Positions 23,501-37,642 are shown, counted from the stretch's first letter. The stretch is DNA of 64,000 bases from Chenopodium formosanum (GCA_024500155.1 CM044876.1:7073001-7137000); one strand, 5' to 3'. Made by a program: numbers and translations. Notes: generated by a model not told the origin, from the sequence alone.

Positions 23501-26500
23501 TCCCTTTAAGAGTTTGGTCGATTTAGGCAGCCAGTTTGGGCTTATTTACTTGCAGGCCACAACTTGCTTGTTGAGGGTCCTTAGATCTGATTACTATTGT
23601 AAGGATACATCTAAAAGACATGCTTATGTGATCAGTTTGTCATAGTTGCTATAGGTTACAACCTTTGATCCAGGGAGGGATTTGGCTTTGCCTTACAGTT
23701 TACCCATGGTCAAGAAACTATGTCTTGTTGGTTTGTGTTTGAGGACCTAGGTGTTCTGGTTTCCTTATACGTGGTTTTCTATACGGACAGGTGATGGCCA
23801 TCCACTCTCGGAATGTATCCATTTCCTACCAGTGTTTGCTGAACCAGGTTGTGGCATGTTTGGAGCTGCCAGCCCCTCTGTACACTCTGTCTGCAAACGG
23901 TGGAAATGCTGTTGAGTTGCACCTTGATACGGGTGACGTGTTGGGGCCCTATGTGTACAATGGCGGTCCGGCTGATACTCTTAAGGCCTCAATTGAAAAG
24001 GCATCTGAGCTGGCTGTTAGGGGGCTAAGGGCTGAATTTGGTGTTCAGGTCGATGATTGTTCAAGTGACAGGATTGGCAGGCTGGAACGTTGCGGGTTTT
24101 TGTATGAGATGAAACGCTTGGGATTGGAATCTATTGAAAAGCCTAATGGGAAGACACCTGTTAGGTGGCCTTCTGTTCCAAATCAGAAACGCGCTGCTAA
24201 GTATGTTTGCATTGATTACTTAGATGTCTTGCGCACTTTGGCTGCTGAGACTGGAGCCAGCGTTTCAACAGTTGAGGCTCTGGAAATAGCTGACAAGAAG
24301 TGCATTGCTTGGCTTACAATATGCACTCCATGCTCATCTGGTGGCCTTGAGTGCATATACAGTTCACTAACTGGGAAATGCAAGACTGCTGCTCAAGATG
24401 CGGCAAAGAAAGGAGTTGCCTTTTTATGCTCAAGCTACAATCTGAACATTGTGGATTTGAATCATGAAAATGTGATTTTCGCTGGGATTAAGTGTGCTTT
24501 GGCAAAGGAAAGTTTCATGGCAGTTAAGGAGCGCGTCTTAGGTGTTCAGCAGCCCTTGCATTTACCTCCATTCTTCACTGCGGCTGAGTGCAGCACTCCT
24601 AAATCTACTGCCCATCAGTTACAGTCTTCTGACTTTCCCCCAGCTGCACCCCGGAAGCCTAAAGCGCGGCCTAACAAAGCCTCTCGGGCTACTATTACTC
24701 CTGTTGCTGTTCATTTTTATACCTAGATATGCAAGTGCTTTTCATGAATTACTCTAACTAAATGTCTGATGCATTTACTGATCTTCAAAATTCAGACATA
24801 CTTGGTGTTGTTGTTCACATGGAAGATGTTCGGCAAAAGACTTCACTCAATGGATTTCCATTTGATGTCCGCGACATTGCTGTTGTTGACCACAGTGTTC
24901 AGAGGTTTTCAAAATTAATAATGCTAATGATTACTCCACACATTATAGGCTACCAATACACTTAACAAAATGCTTTGTACATGCAGGCCTGACCAAGCTC
25001 TTATTATCTCAGTTTATGGCGAACTAGCTACTGTTGACTGCCAACAATTTAGTAATTGGCTAGACTCTTTCAAGATCATAAGCTTTAGGCATTTAAAGCC
25101 AGCCACACACAGAGGTAACTTTACTCCAGCAGCTAAACATTTACTGCCTTTGTTTGCTATTTTGCCTAATGCTCGACAAACATTGCTAGGTTTTTCCCTG
25201 GCATCTTCCATGTCAACAACCATTGATCCAAACCCAGTTTCTCCTGAGGCAGCTGCACTGCGCGATTGGTACAATCAACTTGTACACTGTCAATTTAGCA
25301 TGTCCTCTGCTTATTTGTCAACCTTGATCTATCATTGCTAATTCATTATAAGTATATAGGGTGCAAGGAAATGTTGATAAGTTAAATGACTGTGTTGCTC
25401 ACCAACTCAAGCGGATAGAAGACCTTAGCAGCAAAAACGTCACACCAGTTGCTGCAATTGCTGACAAGACGGTATGCTCAGCAGATTAGCTCTGCAACAC
25501 AAACTGCATAACTCCTCTCGTTCTCTGACATCTTTCATTTTGCAGTCAGCAGATGTTACTCCCGACACACGTTTCTGGGTAAAAATAACAATCCCTAATC
25601 CTCAAGAAGAAGATGTTGTTGCATACATTGGATGTGCAACTTGTAGCAAGCGCTGTGACTACTTTCAAGCCTCTAAGTTTATGTGCGCATACTGTGGAGA
25701 AGAAAAAATTGCTGAATTAAAGTATGCCTTAATTTACTACACTAATTATACTACATATGTACAGCAACTAATATCCATTCAATCAATGCAGGAACAACTT
25801 TACCTTTGTTGCAACGGATGGAACTGGTAGCATCCGGTTTACTGCTTTTGGCGAAGAATGTGCAAAGCTGCTACACTCTACGGCCACAACACTTCTAGAA
25901 AAGAAGAAACAGGTAGTTAACAGCTCACATACTCACAGTCTAGATTTCAGCACCATGCTAACTATACCTGTGTAATGTATAGGAAACTTGGCCAGAATTT
26001 GCTGCTCTAGCCACTACACTACAATCTAAAGCATCCCTTATTCAAGTTGGTCCTGCAGGCACCATCAAGAGGTCAGGCGTGCTTAAGTGGTACGTAAAGG
26101 CTGTTTCACTCGAGCGATGATTGCAGCATAATCAGGCTAATTAGGCTTCTAATAGGAACACATTCCCCTAAGATAAGCTACGCTTATCCTTTTGCCTGCG
26201 TTCCTATTTGACGCCTTTAAGACAATGCAAGATTACTTAGCCTATTTGATTTCTCTTGCCTTAGCTCCTCTTAGTGCACATTATAGTTATGCCAGCCAAA
26301 CATGTTGATTACCATGGCTTTTGAAAACTTTGACCTGTTGTCACAATATGCACTTTATTCTTGTAGCTTTTGTTGAAACTGATTTGCTATGGCTATGTGT
26401 GCTTTTAATGTGATAAGTTATGCACTTATTCTCAAGGCTTAAACTAATGCCCTTAACTATTGAGCTGCATATCTATACTGACTGTTTTTGCTTTATTCAT

Positions 26501-29500
26501 TACTATTAGCATGTTGTTTCATATTCTTAATGAAGTGATCGCCTATTTCAAATTACAAAACTCAGATGGCTTCCAAATATAACAAGTTTCAGAATCTCAA
26601 AGAGTAATTCGTACATTTATTTAATCTTTCAGTTTAGGACACAATCCTTAATCTCTGTGGATATCAGCCATTGTAATAATCGTATCCAAGACAACACAGC
26701 GCCCCAATGAACATAGACATATACTAAAGATAAATGCAGCTCATCTATTTACTGCCCTGATCCCTCTTCCCTTTCAAACCCTAGAAACTAGAAGGATCTG
26801 TTCTGCAACAACATTCACTAGCTGGCATATATCTTGACAGTCTTGTAAGCCAAATACATTCATCGTTTTAATGGCACCTAATAATAAATCTAATTTTTAA
26901 ACAAGTTTTAGAATTACAAGATTAAAATCTAGGTTCAATTTTTGTTAGTAAAGATAGAAAAAAAAAGTATGAGTTATCACTCTACATTGTTAAGGCTTTG
27001 GCATGTTAGCACCTAATTAATAAGCTTCAAGTATATTAGAGGTTATACTCATTTTTCTGACTACAATCAAGTTCAAAACTACCAATTAAGCCACAACTAA
27101 TTAACCAACATCCACTTCATACCCAATGCTTTTGATTATATATAGCTGAATAAATAAACATTTAGTTTAGCAAAAAAGTTCATAAAGCCTCTTAGATTAA
27201 ACATTCCAACCATAATATATATATAAAATTATATAGGAGTCATTACATCTACATTGTGCATATAAAGCACAAAATAACTAACTAGCCAGCATTTCAAACA
27301 GCTAGATTACATTAAAGCACTAAAACAACTAGCTGGCCCTATAATAATTATCTACTTATCCAAAATAATTCTGCAAGGAGTACTTGATTCGCTTAATCCG
27401 AATCGAACGCATAGGCTCCAGAATCATCATCAGAGACTTCAGGTGAGTGGTGATGGTAAGGGTAGCCAGTGTCTTCTTCAGAATCTCCATCATACCATGA
27501 ATCAGATTCTGCCTGCAGCCCATCATCCTCCTCTTCATTCTCTTCTTCTTCCTCTGGGCCCCTTTCCTGGCTAGCTAATAGATGCTGCTGCTCTTGCTGC
27601 GCCACACCAATGTTTGCTTCGCCAATTGCAGCCTGCTCCTGCACTCCTTCAGGTTGAATGGCAACAGTCGAAGAGATTACCTGTTTCACAGCAGGCTCTT
27701 CATCGCTAATTTCCATATCCGCTTCCCCTCCCTCAACGCCAAAGCCTAAAACCTCATCACCCCAACTACACTGACCCTTGGTTTTTGATGATTCCCCTTT
27801 GAAACCCACAAAGCTTCTCTTTCTCACAGGACCTCCGTCACTGTCACTATCGCTGTCAACCTGAATCGGAGAAACAGAGCTACCATCAATTCTAATCCCC
27901 TTACTCTTGTTCTTATCCTCAGCAACTGGAATCGAAGGAGCAGGGCTACTACCAATTTTAGGCTCCTGTTTCCTCTCCCTTTCCCGAGCAACTTCGTCGC
28001 ACTTTGCAAGTTGTACATCGATATCTTGCATTTCCTTTGCCAAATCTCCTAATTTCTGGGTAGCATCAAGACGCGCCTCAGCTGCTGCGTAATATCGACC
28101 ACGAAGGTTTTCTTTCCTTCTTTCTAAAATCTTGCGGTACCATTCTGTAAATGGAGTATCCTCATCGCTTTCAGCCATAACAATGCTTAGGTTTCAAGGC
28201 TTAATGGAAGATCTAAAATGATAATTGCAATAGCCTTTTCAATTTGCATCAAGAGAAAAAAGAGGATTTTCTGGAATTTGTGACTGATCACTCTGCAATT
28301 TCCCAATTTAAACCCCAAACCGTCACTTGGCGTCTTTTCGAATGTCTTCATAGCATGCAGAAATTGAAAGGACATCTTGTTTCACACACTGCACAGTAAA
28401 TGAAAAGCACTACAATTTTAAAACTAATGGTCTGAATGTTTTTTTTGAACAAAAAAACTTGTTATATATAGCTACTACTAAGAATATCCAAAAATAGAAA
28501 GTGACTTTCGTTTTCGTTTGTTTAATACCAAACACGACTTTTACCGCGGAAATTTAATTTAATATAGAATGTCTACTATATACACTTTACTAAATATTAT
28601 ATACACACTATTAAACCGTCACGAGTACAAATTAAGTAGACCCGATCGTACCATCGCCGTATAAATTTAATACACACAATTCCATTTACAAGTACCAAAT
28701 ATCTAAACTAAATATTTTAAATTTTAACAATTACAGTTTTGCTCATATTTTCTAAATTTGATATAACAGCGCAATAAAGCATTGCTCATAGATAACAAAA
28801 AAATTACTAATCTATATACATTAATAGAATTGCACTTATAAATAACATAAATGTCCCAACAAATTAATTATGCCTTAACATTAAACACTAGACAGTATCC
28901 TCCCGATTCGCCATTCGGAGCGCGCGCATCGCGCGCGCGGGGGCTCGAAAACTAGTGAAATTAAAATTGAAATAAATATCATTATAATCATTGGTTGAAA
29001 CCAATAATGACTATGTACTCCATAGGAGATTGAGGGAGTTAATTACCTGTTGTGGAAAATCACCATTATCTAGTTGTGAATTGATCATAAGTCTTGCTGC
29101 CCGATGTAGAGGAATAGGGTCCCTCTCCGTAATTAAAATTTGATTGAGTCAATAAGTTTTCTTATGAAATACAATGATGGATGATATCTTCCCCAGCTCA
29201 CACATCTTCATACCCAACACTAAAGGAAAAATTAGATAAAGGAAAAATTAGAAATAATAATCCCAACTTTCATCGATTTTATTCCAACTTTTGATTATTC
29301 CAGAATAATCCGAACTTTGGGGTTCCTCTTTTTCTTCAATCCCAAACCGCTCAACGAAAGTCAATGACCTATTATATCAGGTCACGTGACACATGCCAAG
29401 TCCTGATTGGTCATAAACTTAAAAAAAATAAAAAAAAAACAAAAAAAGAAAGCTAGCAGCCTCCCACCAGATGTATGCCGCCTTCGCCGCCCTTTCCCCC

Positions 29501-32500
29501 ACCATCCGTACGCTATCGCGTCTCCCCTCCAACACAAAACCGCCGCATCTCCCCCTGCCACATAGGACCACCGGATTGACGTTTTTCCCCTCCCTGAAAC
29601 CCCCCCCCCCCAAATACCCTCACATAACCACCAATGAAACCCTTCCCACTGCCAAAAATCCAAAATTGCAACTAGAGTTTTTGATGGTGAGGGATGGGTT
29701 TTTGGTGATTTTCGAGAGTAGGGGAGGTGGTTTTAAGGGGTTTTCGAATAGAAGAGGAAGAAATTTCAAGGGAAAGTGTGGTTGCCGGAAAATGGGAAAG
29801 GGAGAAGGAGGGAGGTTGGGGGATCACAACACGGCGCATAGGGAAGGAAACCGGTGAAAGGAGGGGAATCAGCGGCGTAGAGGGGCGGGTAATAGCAGTA
29901 GCCAGTGGTTTTTGGGGTTTGGCTGGTGGCCGAAATTGGAAGGGATTTTATTGGTGGTTGGGGTTTCAGGGAGGGGTTTTATTGGTGGTTGCGTAGGGTT
30001 TTGGGGAGGGGGGACGATGGTTTAGAGAGGACGTTGGAGCGGCAACTCTGCCGGTGGGGGAGAGATGGCGGTTTGGCGAGGGAGGTGGCTGGTTAGGCGG
30101 GTTGCCCAACTGGCGGGGTTTCGAAATGGGGTTTTTTTTTTTTTGTATTTTAACCAATTAAATCGCGACACATGTCACTTAAACAAAAAAATAAAAATTA
30201 ACCCATTCAACCGGTATTTGGGATTGAAGAAAAAGAAGGTCCCCCCCTCCCCAAAAAAAGATCAGATTATTCCAGAATAATCGAAGTTGGGATTATTCTT
30301 CCAAAATTGATGAAAGTTGGGATTATATTTTCTAATTTTTCCAACAAATGTTCCCCAAGAAATGAAGGTTGAATGTAATTTGAATTCATTTACTTCTTTT
30401 TCATGTTGAATTTGGTGGATGAGTTATTTACTTTAAATATATGAGAGAAATCATGGTAGAAAAAAAGGGGGAGTTAAATTTGGTCAAAATTGCAAGTCAT
30501 TATTAACCTATTACTAATGTTTAATTAACGGAATGCTTACGGTAAATAATTTGTTGAAATATAGGTGTACCACTAATAATTAAAACTTAAGCATGTGTAT
30601 CATTGATAAAAGCCCAAACTTGGGGTGTACCAATGATAATTTCCCTAAATTAGAAGGATATAGTTTTGTGAATATTCTTTAAATATCTTTTGAGATTTCT
30701 TAATGTGATTAGGACTCATCTTTAGTTTGTACATGTATATAATAAGGTTCGATCATAAAATTCAAAATATCACACTCTATACACAATTTTATACGTGGCT
30801 GGCCACACCGTGTGGCCGGGATTACTTGTAGGGGGTTACCTCCTTTGGACAGGGGTTGCTTGTAAGGGTTACTTTTTTTTTTTTATTTTTAAAATAAGGG
30901 ATAGGGATCACTTATTATGGGGTTACTCGTTTGGTCAAGGGTTACTTGTAGGGGGTTACTCGTTTGGTCAAAGATAAATTATAGGAATTACTTATCCAAG
31001 GGTTACTCGGTCGGTCAGAGGTTACTCTCACACTGAAAACGAGCTAACCGACTGAGTAAGTAACCCTACAACTAACCCCTAAATAAGTAACCCCTAAGTA
31101 AATAACCCCTAAATAAAAATACCCATACAAGTAACCCCTGAATAAATAACCATGACAGACTTGAAAACGAGCTAATCGACTGATAAGTAACCCCTGCAAG
31201 TAACCCTTGCATAAGTAACCCCTGAATAATAAGAACCCCTACAAGTAACCCCTAAATAAGTAACCCTATAAGTAACCTTGCCACATGGTGTAGCCGACCA
31301 CACATCAAAATTGCTGCACATATAATACATGTACATAGTAAGTTGGTTATATACCTGGCCAGCATGGAGTAGACCCATTAAAGCCCAAGCAGTCTGGACG
31401 ACATTGGAGTTTCCTTCTAGTGGCACAAATTCCTTTGTTTTGTCCATGAAAGCAATACATCATAAATTCATAAGTGCAAATATATACTCCGTACTATGTA
31501 TAAAATAGTTCATGTATGTTTCTCACATAAAGTTTTTATTTTGCATTTTGTACAGGTTTTACGTAATTAAAATTATAATCACTTTTATGGTTTCAATTGT
31601 TGGTGTAGTAGGCCTTGTGTTAATAATTACAAACATCAACAAAAAAAAGTTTGACATGGATATCATTATTTAAATTACCTCCTTGGTACATGAAAGGTAG
31701 CTCTCACCCCAGCCACCATCTATCTTTTGTGTTGCAAGAAGAAATTCAACACCCTTTCTAATGGCTACACAATTATCGTATCTCTTTCCAGCTGCTACTA
31801 ACCCTTTAAGAGAAAAATATGTCCCATACGTAAAGCAAGTCCCCCAACTTCCATACCTATAAAAATATTATTGCAATTAATCAATGTTACAATGTTGCAT
31901 GTGCAGGTTAATTGCTTGTTATTTTTTAATCCGGTATTTGCGGATCAAACACTTTGAAAGTGTGGGGGAAAGGTAAGGGTTCCCCGCCCTCAAAGTGTCT
32001 CTAGTGGGGAATGGGGATTAAACCCCCAACCTCAAGGTTATCACTGGACTATATATATCACAATGAAATTATACTACCTCTGGTCCAATTTACTCGCAAC
32101 AAAGGAATATTTTATGTCTCACAGGGCATTATTTGTGAGACATAAAATATTCCTTTGTTGTGAGTAAATAGGACCGGAGGTAGTAGTTAATTTCAATGAA
32201 TATACATGATCGATGATGCATGTTACACGCATGCTTATGTAAGATACACATGAATGATGATGAAATTGATGATATGGAGTATGCATGATACCAAGATCCA
32301 TTAGGGCATTGAGAGTTCTCAATGAATTCGGTTGCCTTTGTGATGAAAGTTTCAATCTCGTCCTTCCTATGGCTTGGGTGTATATTCTTGAACAATACTA
32401 GAGCTTGAATTGTCGAACTTGTACACTCCACGTACCTATAATTTGCACCATCTTGTTATTCGTCAGATCAATTCATTTAGGTTTTAGAATGGTTGGTCTT

Positions 32501-33122
32501 GAATTTGTGATCATCACTAGTAAATTTGGATACTCACTCATGCTCGACAACAACGTTGGCAAATGAATCCGTAGGATTTAAGATCTGACGATTTACAAAA
32601 TAATATAGAACTCGTCAAAATGTCAATCATCAATCATCATATTCATAGATTGCGTTGAAACATACGATCTTTGTACAAAAATATAAATGAATGAACCGCA
32701 TTTTTACTTCTTCTTATATATCAATATCTATCATCTCTCCCTAGCATAGTTATTTTATGAAATTCAATTTTAAACTATTTTTGAAGACCTCTCAAAATAA
32801 TGTACGTTCATAACATAAGATATCAGTAATTATTATTTACTCACCTCTAACCATTTTTGACCTCTCACTGGCTCCCAGCCAGTAACACCTCCATTTTTAC
32901 TCTGCAAGTAATTAGATTTTGAATCGATATGAGAATAAGGGAGAGAAATAGTGATCAACATGGTGTTATGTTCTCTTTTTAATTGATTATAAAAGTGTTG
33001 GTGATATCATTGTATCAGATTACATTCACATAAACATTACACATTACAGTATATTAAATTGCTCTGCAACCTATAGTTTTAAAACTGAGTACACGCATAT
33101 TAAGGGCTTATTTTGTTCACAT

Positions 33123-33161
<39 letters not shown>

Positions 33162-34834
33162 ACGGGGGACATTATTTTCAATACTAATAAGTTTCGATAT
33201 GAACTTATTTTTCCTAAACTGAACTTGTCATTAGATAAGGGTTACTCAAGTTTAAATTACAACTAAGATAAGTTTTAATAAGTTCAGATAAGGAGTGTTA
33301 ACTATTCATCTGATTTTCGCTAATTTAAACTTGTCTAAATGTATTAAACCTTATATTAGTTATAACTATATGAAAGCCCGTTCGATGCATGTTTTTTTTA
33401 ATACATTTTTTTGGACAGGTGGTTTTTTCATGCATAATTTTCAAGAAAAGTTATATTTCTTAGTTAAACCATATAATAATTTAATTACATTACTATTGTC
33501 TATAAAAAAAATATATATATATTTTTAATTATTTTTATGTAAAAATGTGGCTTTATCGGTTGATTTCATCTCAAGATATGATAATTTTCTTACTTATACC
33601 ATATAATATTTTAATGAAAGCAATTTATATTGTGACCTTATCGGTTGACGTTAGTTAAGTGGCAATTGAAGTTATTGAATCTTATAATACTAAAATAAAA
33701 TATAATGAATCGTTGATTGTGTCCGTTGTTGATTTCTAAACCAAGAATGTTATGATGTTCAAATTCTAAGATACGCTTCTTTGCTTATAAATATTGTTGG
33801 CATTTAGGATTTCCATAAAATTGTATGTTTATTTGTGTGGTTCTATGAGATTAACAATAACTTGGTTATATAGAATTAAAATAAAATGCTAAATTTAATG
33901 TGGTGATAAATTTTTATCATTGAATATGATAAATTTTGTTAATATAGTATTTAATTTTTTAATAGAATAAATGATTAGCGGATTTTTTTTATTTGTAAGA
34001 TAAAAGAAAGGAATTGTTTAAATTTAATGATTTATGATTTTTTTTTTATTTTAATGATTTATCGTTTTTTATCTAATCCAAAATTAATTTTTTTTTATTA
34101 TTGAACTTAGTTTATATTTTTTTATTTGTTTATTTTTAATGTATATTTTTTATATCACTTTCTTTTTTTTTTTTTTTGAATGAATATCACTTTTCTTATT
34201 GCATTATTATTTTACCTAATCAAAAATTGATTATTTTTCATAACAATTGAACATGATTTTTATTTTAATTATACTTTTTAAAGTTGAAATTATATTTCTT
34301 ATATAAATTTAATTTTATTACAATCATATATTGTATTTTTATCACTTTTCAAATTTGTTAATTGAACGTTTTTTTCCCACACTTTTTAACTCGAATGTAG
34401 TTTATGTTTATTGTTTTTCAATCTTTCTTACTTTTTTGTTATAATAGTATATATTTATATCTAATAACTTAAATTTTAATATGAAAATATAATTTATTCA
34501 TCAGTTTTTTTTTTTTAAATTGTTTGAATTTTAATATCTAAAGTTGATTTTTACTTTTTTTAAAAGATGATTTTAGTTTTTTAAATTATTTAAATCTTAA
34601 TATCTAAAGTTAGTTTTAGTTTTTTTAAAAAAAGAATTTTTGTATTTAAAAATATTTTCAATCTAATAAATCACTATTCATTTTTTTACAAACGTGGTAA
34701 AATTCTTAAATCTCATTCGTCCGTGAATTTTTTAATTCTAAAATAAAATAAAAATCTAATTTTTTATTGGTCGAAATAAGACCTTTGCTAATGTTGCTTA
34801 CTGAATGCTTCCGAAAAATGCCTACTTTATATAT

Positions 34835-34924
<90 letters not shown>

Positions 34925-37642
34925 GAAGGCTCATGTAAGAACCCTCCTCTATATAAGAACCCAATCTTATATAAGAACCAATCTCAGCCCTTTATTAGTT
35001 TTGATCTAACCACCTAAAATGATCCTTTAGTAATGGCATTTCTGTAATTTTGAAAAGTTTACATTTAAAACATAGAAAAAAATTTAGAATATGGGAAAAT
35101 TTTTAGAACATAAGCAGAAAAAATTTAGAACATACAAAAAAAATTTAGAACATAAGCAAAATTTAGAACATAAGCAAAAAAAATTTAGAACATAAAAAAA
35201 ATAATTTAGAACATAAGTTGAAAAAATAATTTGATTTATTTTCATGTTTTACTATTAAGTTATTATTGTTTACTTTCGAGTTTTTTTTTTTTTTTTTTTT
35301 TTTATAGAGATAACCTATATAGGAATCGAACCTACATCCTCTATGCATTTGCATAGTGCTCTACCAATTGAGCTAATAGGTTTTAGGCCTTTTAGCATAT
35401 GTTCTTCTTTTTTTCATTTACCGTAAATGTTCATAAGTTTTTTGCTAATACTTTAGTTTTTCAAAAGTTTTTTTGCTAATACTTTAAATTTTTTTTTCTG
35501 CCAATGCCTTTTTATATGTTCTAAATTATTTTCCTATCATCTAAACTTTTTTTATCCATTACTTAAAATTTTTCTATCTATGCTTTGAATTTTCCATATA
35601 TTTCTGAAAATTTTCACCATATGTTCTAAACTTTTTCTATCTATAATCTTAGAACTTCTCACCCTATTTTCTAAACTTTTATCCTATATACTAAATTTTT
35701 TCACCCTATGTTCAAAACTTTTTCCTATTCTAAACTTTTTCTGATGTACTAAATTTTTTCGCCTTATGCTCTAAACTTTTTTTCCTATGTTCTAAATTTT
35801 TTTCACCCTATGTTCTAAATATTTTCACCCTATGTTCTAAACTTTTTGACTATGTTCTAAACTTTTTTTTCATATTCGACATTTTTTATCTATGTTCTAT
35901 ATTTTTACCTATGTTCTAAAAGTTTTCATCTATGTTCTAAATTTTCTGTCTAAGCTCTAAATATATATTCTGAATTATTTTCATATGTTCTAAATTTTTT
36001 CACCATATGTTCTAAACTTATGTTCTAAATTTTCTTTTATGTTCTAAATTATTTTTCCTATTTTCTACACCTTTTCTTAAGTTCTAATTTTTTTTTTTCC
36101 CTATATTATAAATTTTTTTTAATTTTTTTCACTTATGTTCTAATCTTTTTTCCCTATGTTCTAAAATTCTTATGTTCTAAATTTTTTTGTTGTGTTCTAA
36201 ACTTTTTTTTTTCTATGTTCTAAACTTTTATTCTATGTTCTAAACTCGATCTTATACCCATATTGAAAATTTTTATACCTATGTTCTAAATTTTTCTCTA
36301 ATAATCAAAATATATGTTCTAAAATTTTGACTATGTTCTAAATTTTTCCCCTATGTTCTAAATTTTTCTGCCTATGTTCTAAACATTTTTTTCTATGTTC
36401 TAAATTTTTCATATGTTCTAAATTTTTCATATGTTCTAAATTTTTACTTATGTTCTAATTTTTTTTGTTCTAAATCTATATTATTCTAAATTTATAATAA
36501 GATTACTTTTCTTCACTTTTCGTGCACTACTACTCTTGCAATAACTAAGCAAAATTTGTGGCTTAATCGACCAAGCTATCTAGTTTAATTCCAAGATATG
36601 ATAATTAGTTAAAATGACATGGAATCAAGAATAAAGATACCCAACTACATATATAAATAACAGCATCCAATTAGTCGGTCATCAACTCATCATGGCTCCA
36701 CATATATATATACCCAACAATCAAATTCATATAATCTCAAAAAATTAGTAAGCCAAATTACCAAGCTAATACAAATACTAGCATTCTCTTTAGAAAACGC
36801 AAACAATATGAGCAGATATGAGTACGAGTATAAACAAGAGACGACTATTCTATGCCACAACTCACAGCCACCCAACACCACAAGCAGCCGCGGACCACCA
36901 AATCACCATTCAGTAGCACCCCACGCTGCTCCTAACCACCGCACCACCATTACTCACCCTCGATCTCCTCCTTCACTCACTAAAAATGACGCCAAAAAGA
37001 AAAAAAATCGAAAAAATGGGCTGAAATTATCTAATAATCAAGAGCAGCGGTGAAATTACCCCATATTGCTGAAATTCGAAACTAAAATCGCTAAAATTCG
37101 AACATTAAAATCGCTGAAATTCCAGCCCTAAAATCACTAAGTTTGAACCCTAAAATCGCCGAAAATTAATGAAAATCAAATCAGAATAGAATTTGAACTG
37201 AATAATAGGACTTAATAATCGTACCCAAAAAAATCGAATAAAAATCACAAGATGAAATCAAAAAATCGAAAGCAACAAAACACTAAAAAAAAAAAAGGAA
37301 CAAAAATCACACAGAAATCTAAAAATTGAAGTCGAAATTAAGAAAAAATTGAACATCATGCGAAATTTGAATAAAATCTAAAAAAAACGTACTTGATTTG
37401 AACAATTTGGGTTGGTTATGCGAAATTCATGCGAAATTTGAAGAAAATACTTCAATTTACAGGATTTGAGGAGAGAGAAAGTAAAGAGGATTGAAAATTT
37501 GAGGAGAGAGAAGATTTTGGACGGTTGGGGGAGGGTTTTTGGTTTTAATCCTGACCGCTCATCCTAATATAATCCTACGAATGAGATTGGTTCTTATATA
37601 ACTAAGGTTCTTATATAAGGAGGGGTTCTTACCGGATCCCTC

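Larger units (their letters stand above)
20686..28955 (+). mobile_element. Large gene-carrying Helitron (8.27 kb) in OSC1 intron 17
   Basis: The 5' end TCTATAACCATTAAAAG follows A20685, 11 bp into the intron from the exon 18 acceptor. The 3' end is a GC hairpin (GCGCGCG-CAT-CGCGCGC, about 28921-28939), then GGGGGCTCGAAAA and CTAG (28952-28955), followed by T28956. This is insertion between A and T with no duplication, the Helitron pattern. In OSC2 the equivalent intron is only about 105 bp (61224-61328), so it is an insertion relative to the paralog. Cargo: an RPA70-like gene (+), a 720-bp tandem duplication in its leader, and an acidic-protein gene (-). No Rep/helicase frame is visible, so it is probably mobilised in trans. 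Confidence 0.85.

Noticed and set aside
28572..28955. TCTACTATATACACTTTAC as the 5' end of a small separate Helitron
   Set aside because: It follows G, not A, and a better TC end exists at 20686 exactly inside the OSC1 intron next to exon 18, with the empty paralogous intron in OSC2.
29382..30096. Overlapping frames on both strands as genes
   Set aside because: No start context, no domain, low-complexity Gly/Arg or Pro/Thr content, and inside a TIR element.
30800..31270. Regularly spaced TTACTTGTA repeats as a CRISPR-like array
   Set aside because: Units are degenerate, spacing is irregular, orientation flips, and the array lies between transposon ends in a plant genome.
31172..31447. OSC1 as a pseudogene broken into small frames
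   Set aside because: The short frames are exons; all junctions have GT-AG signals (one shifted acceptor) and the total is 761 codons in phase.
35312..35382. Functional tRNA gene
   Set aside because: No 7-nt anticodon loop and a poly(A) tail directly after it.
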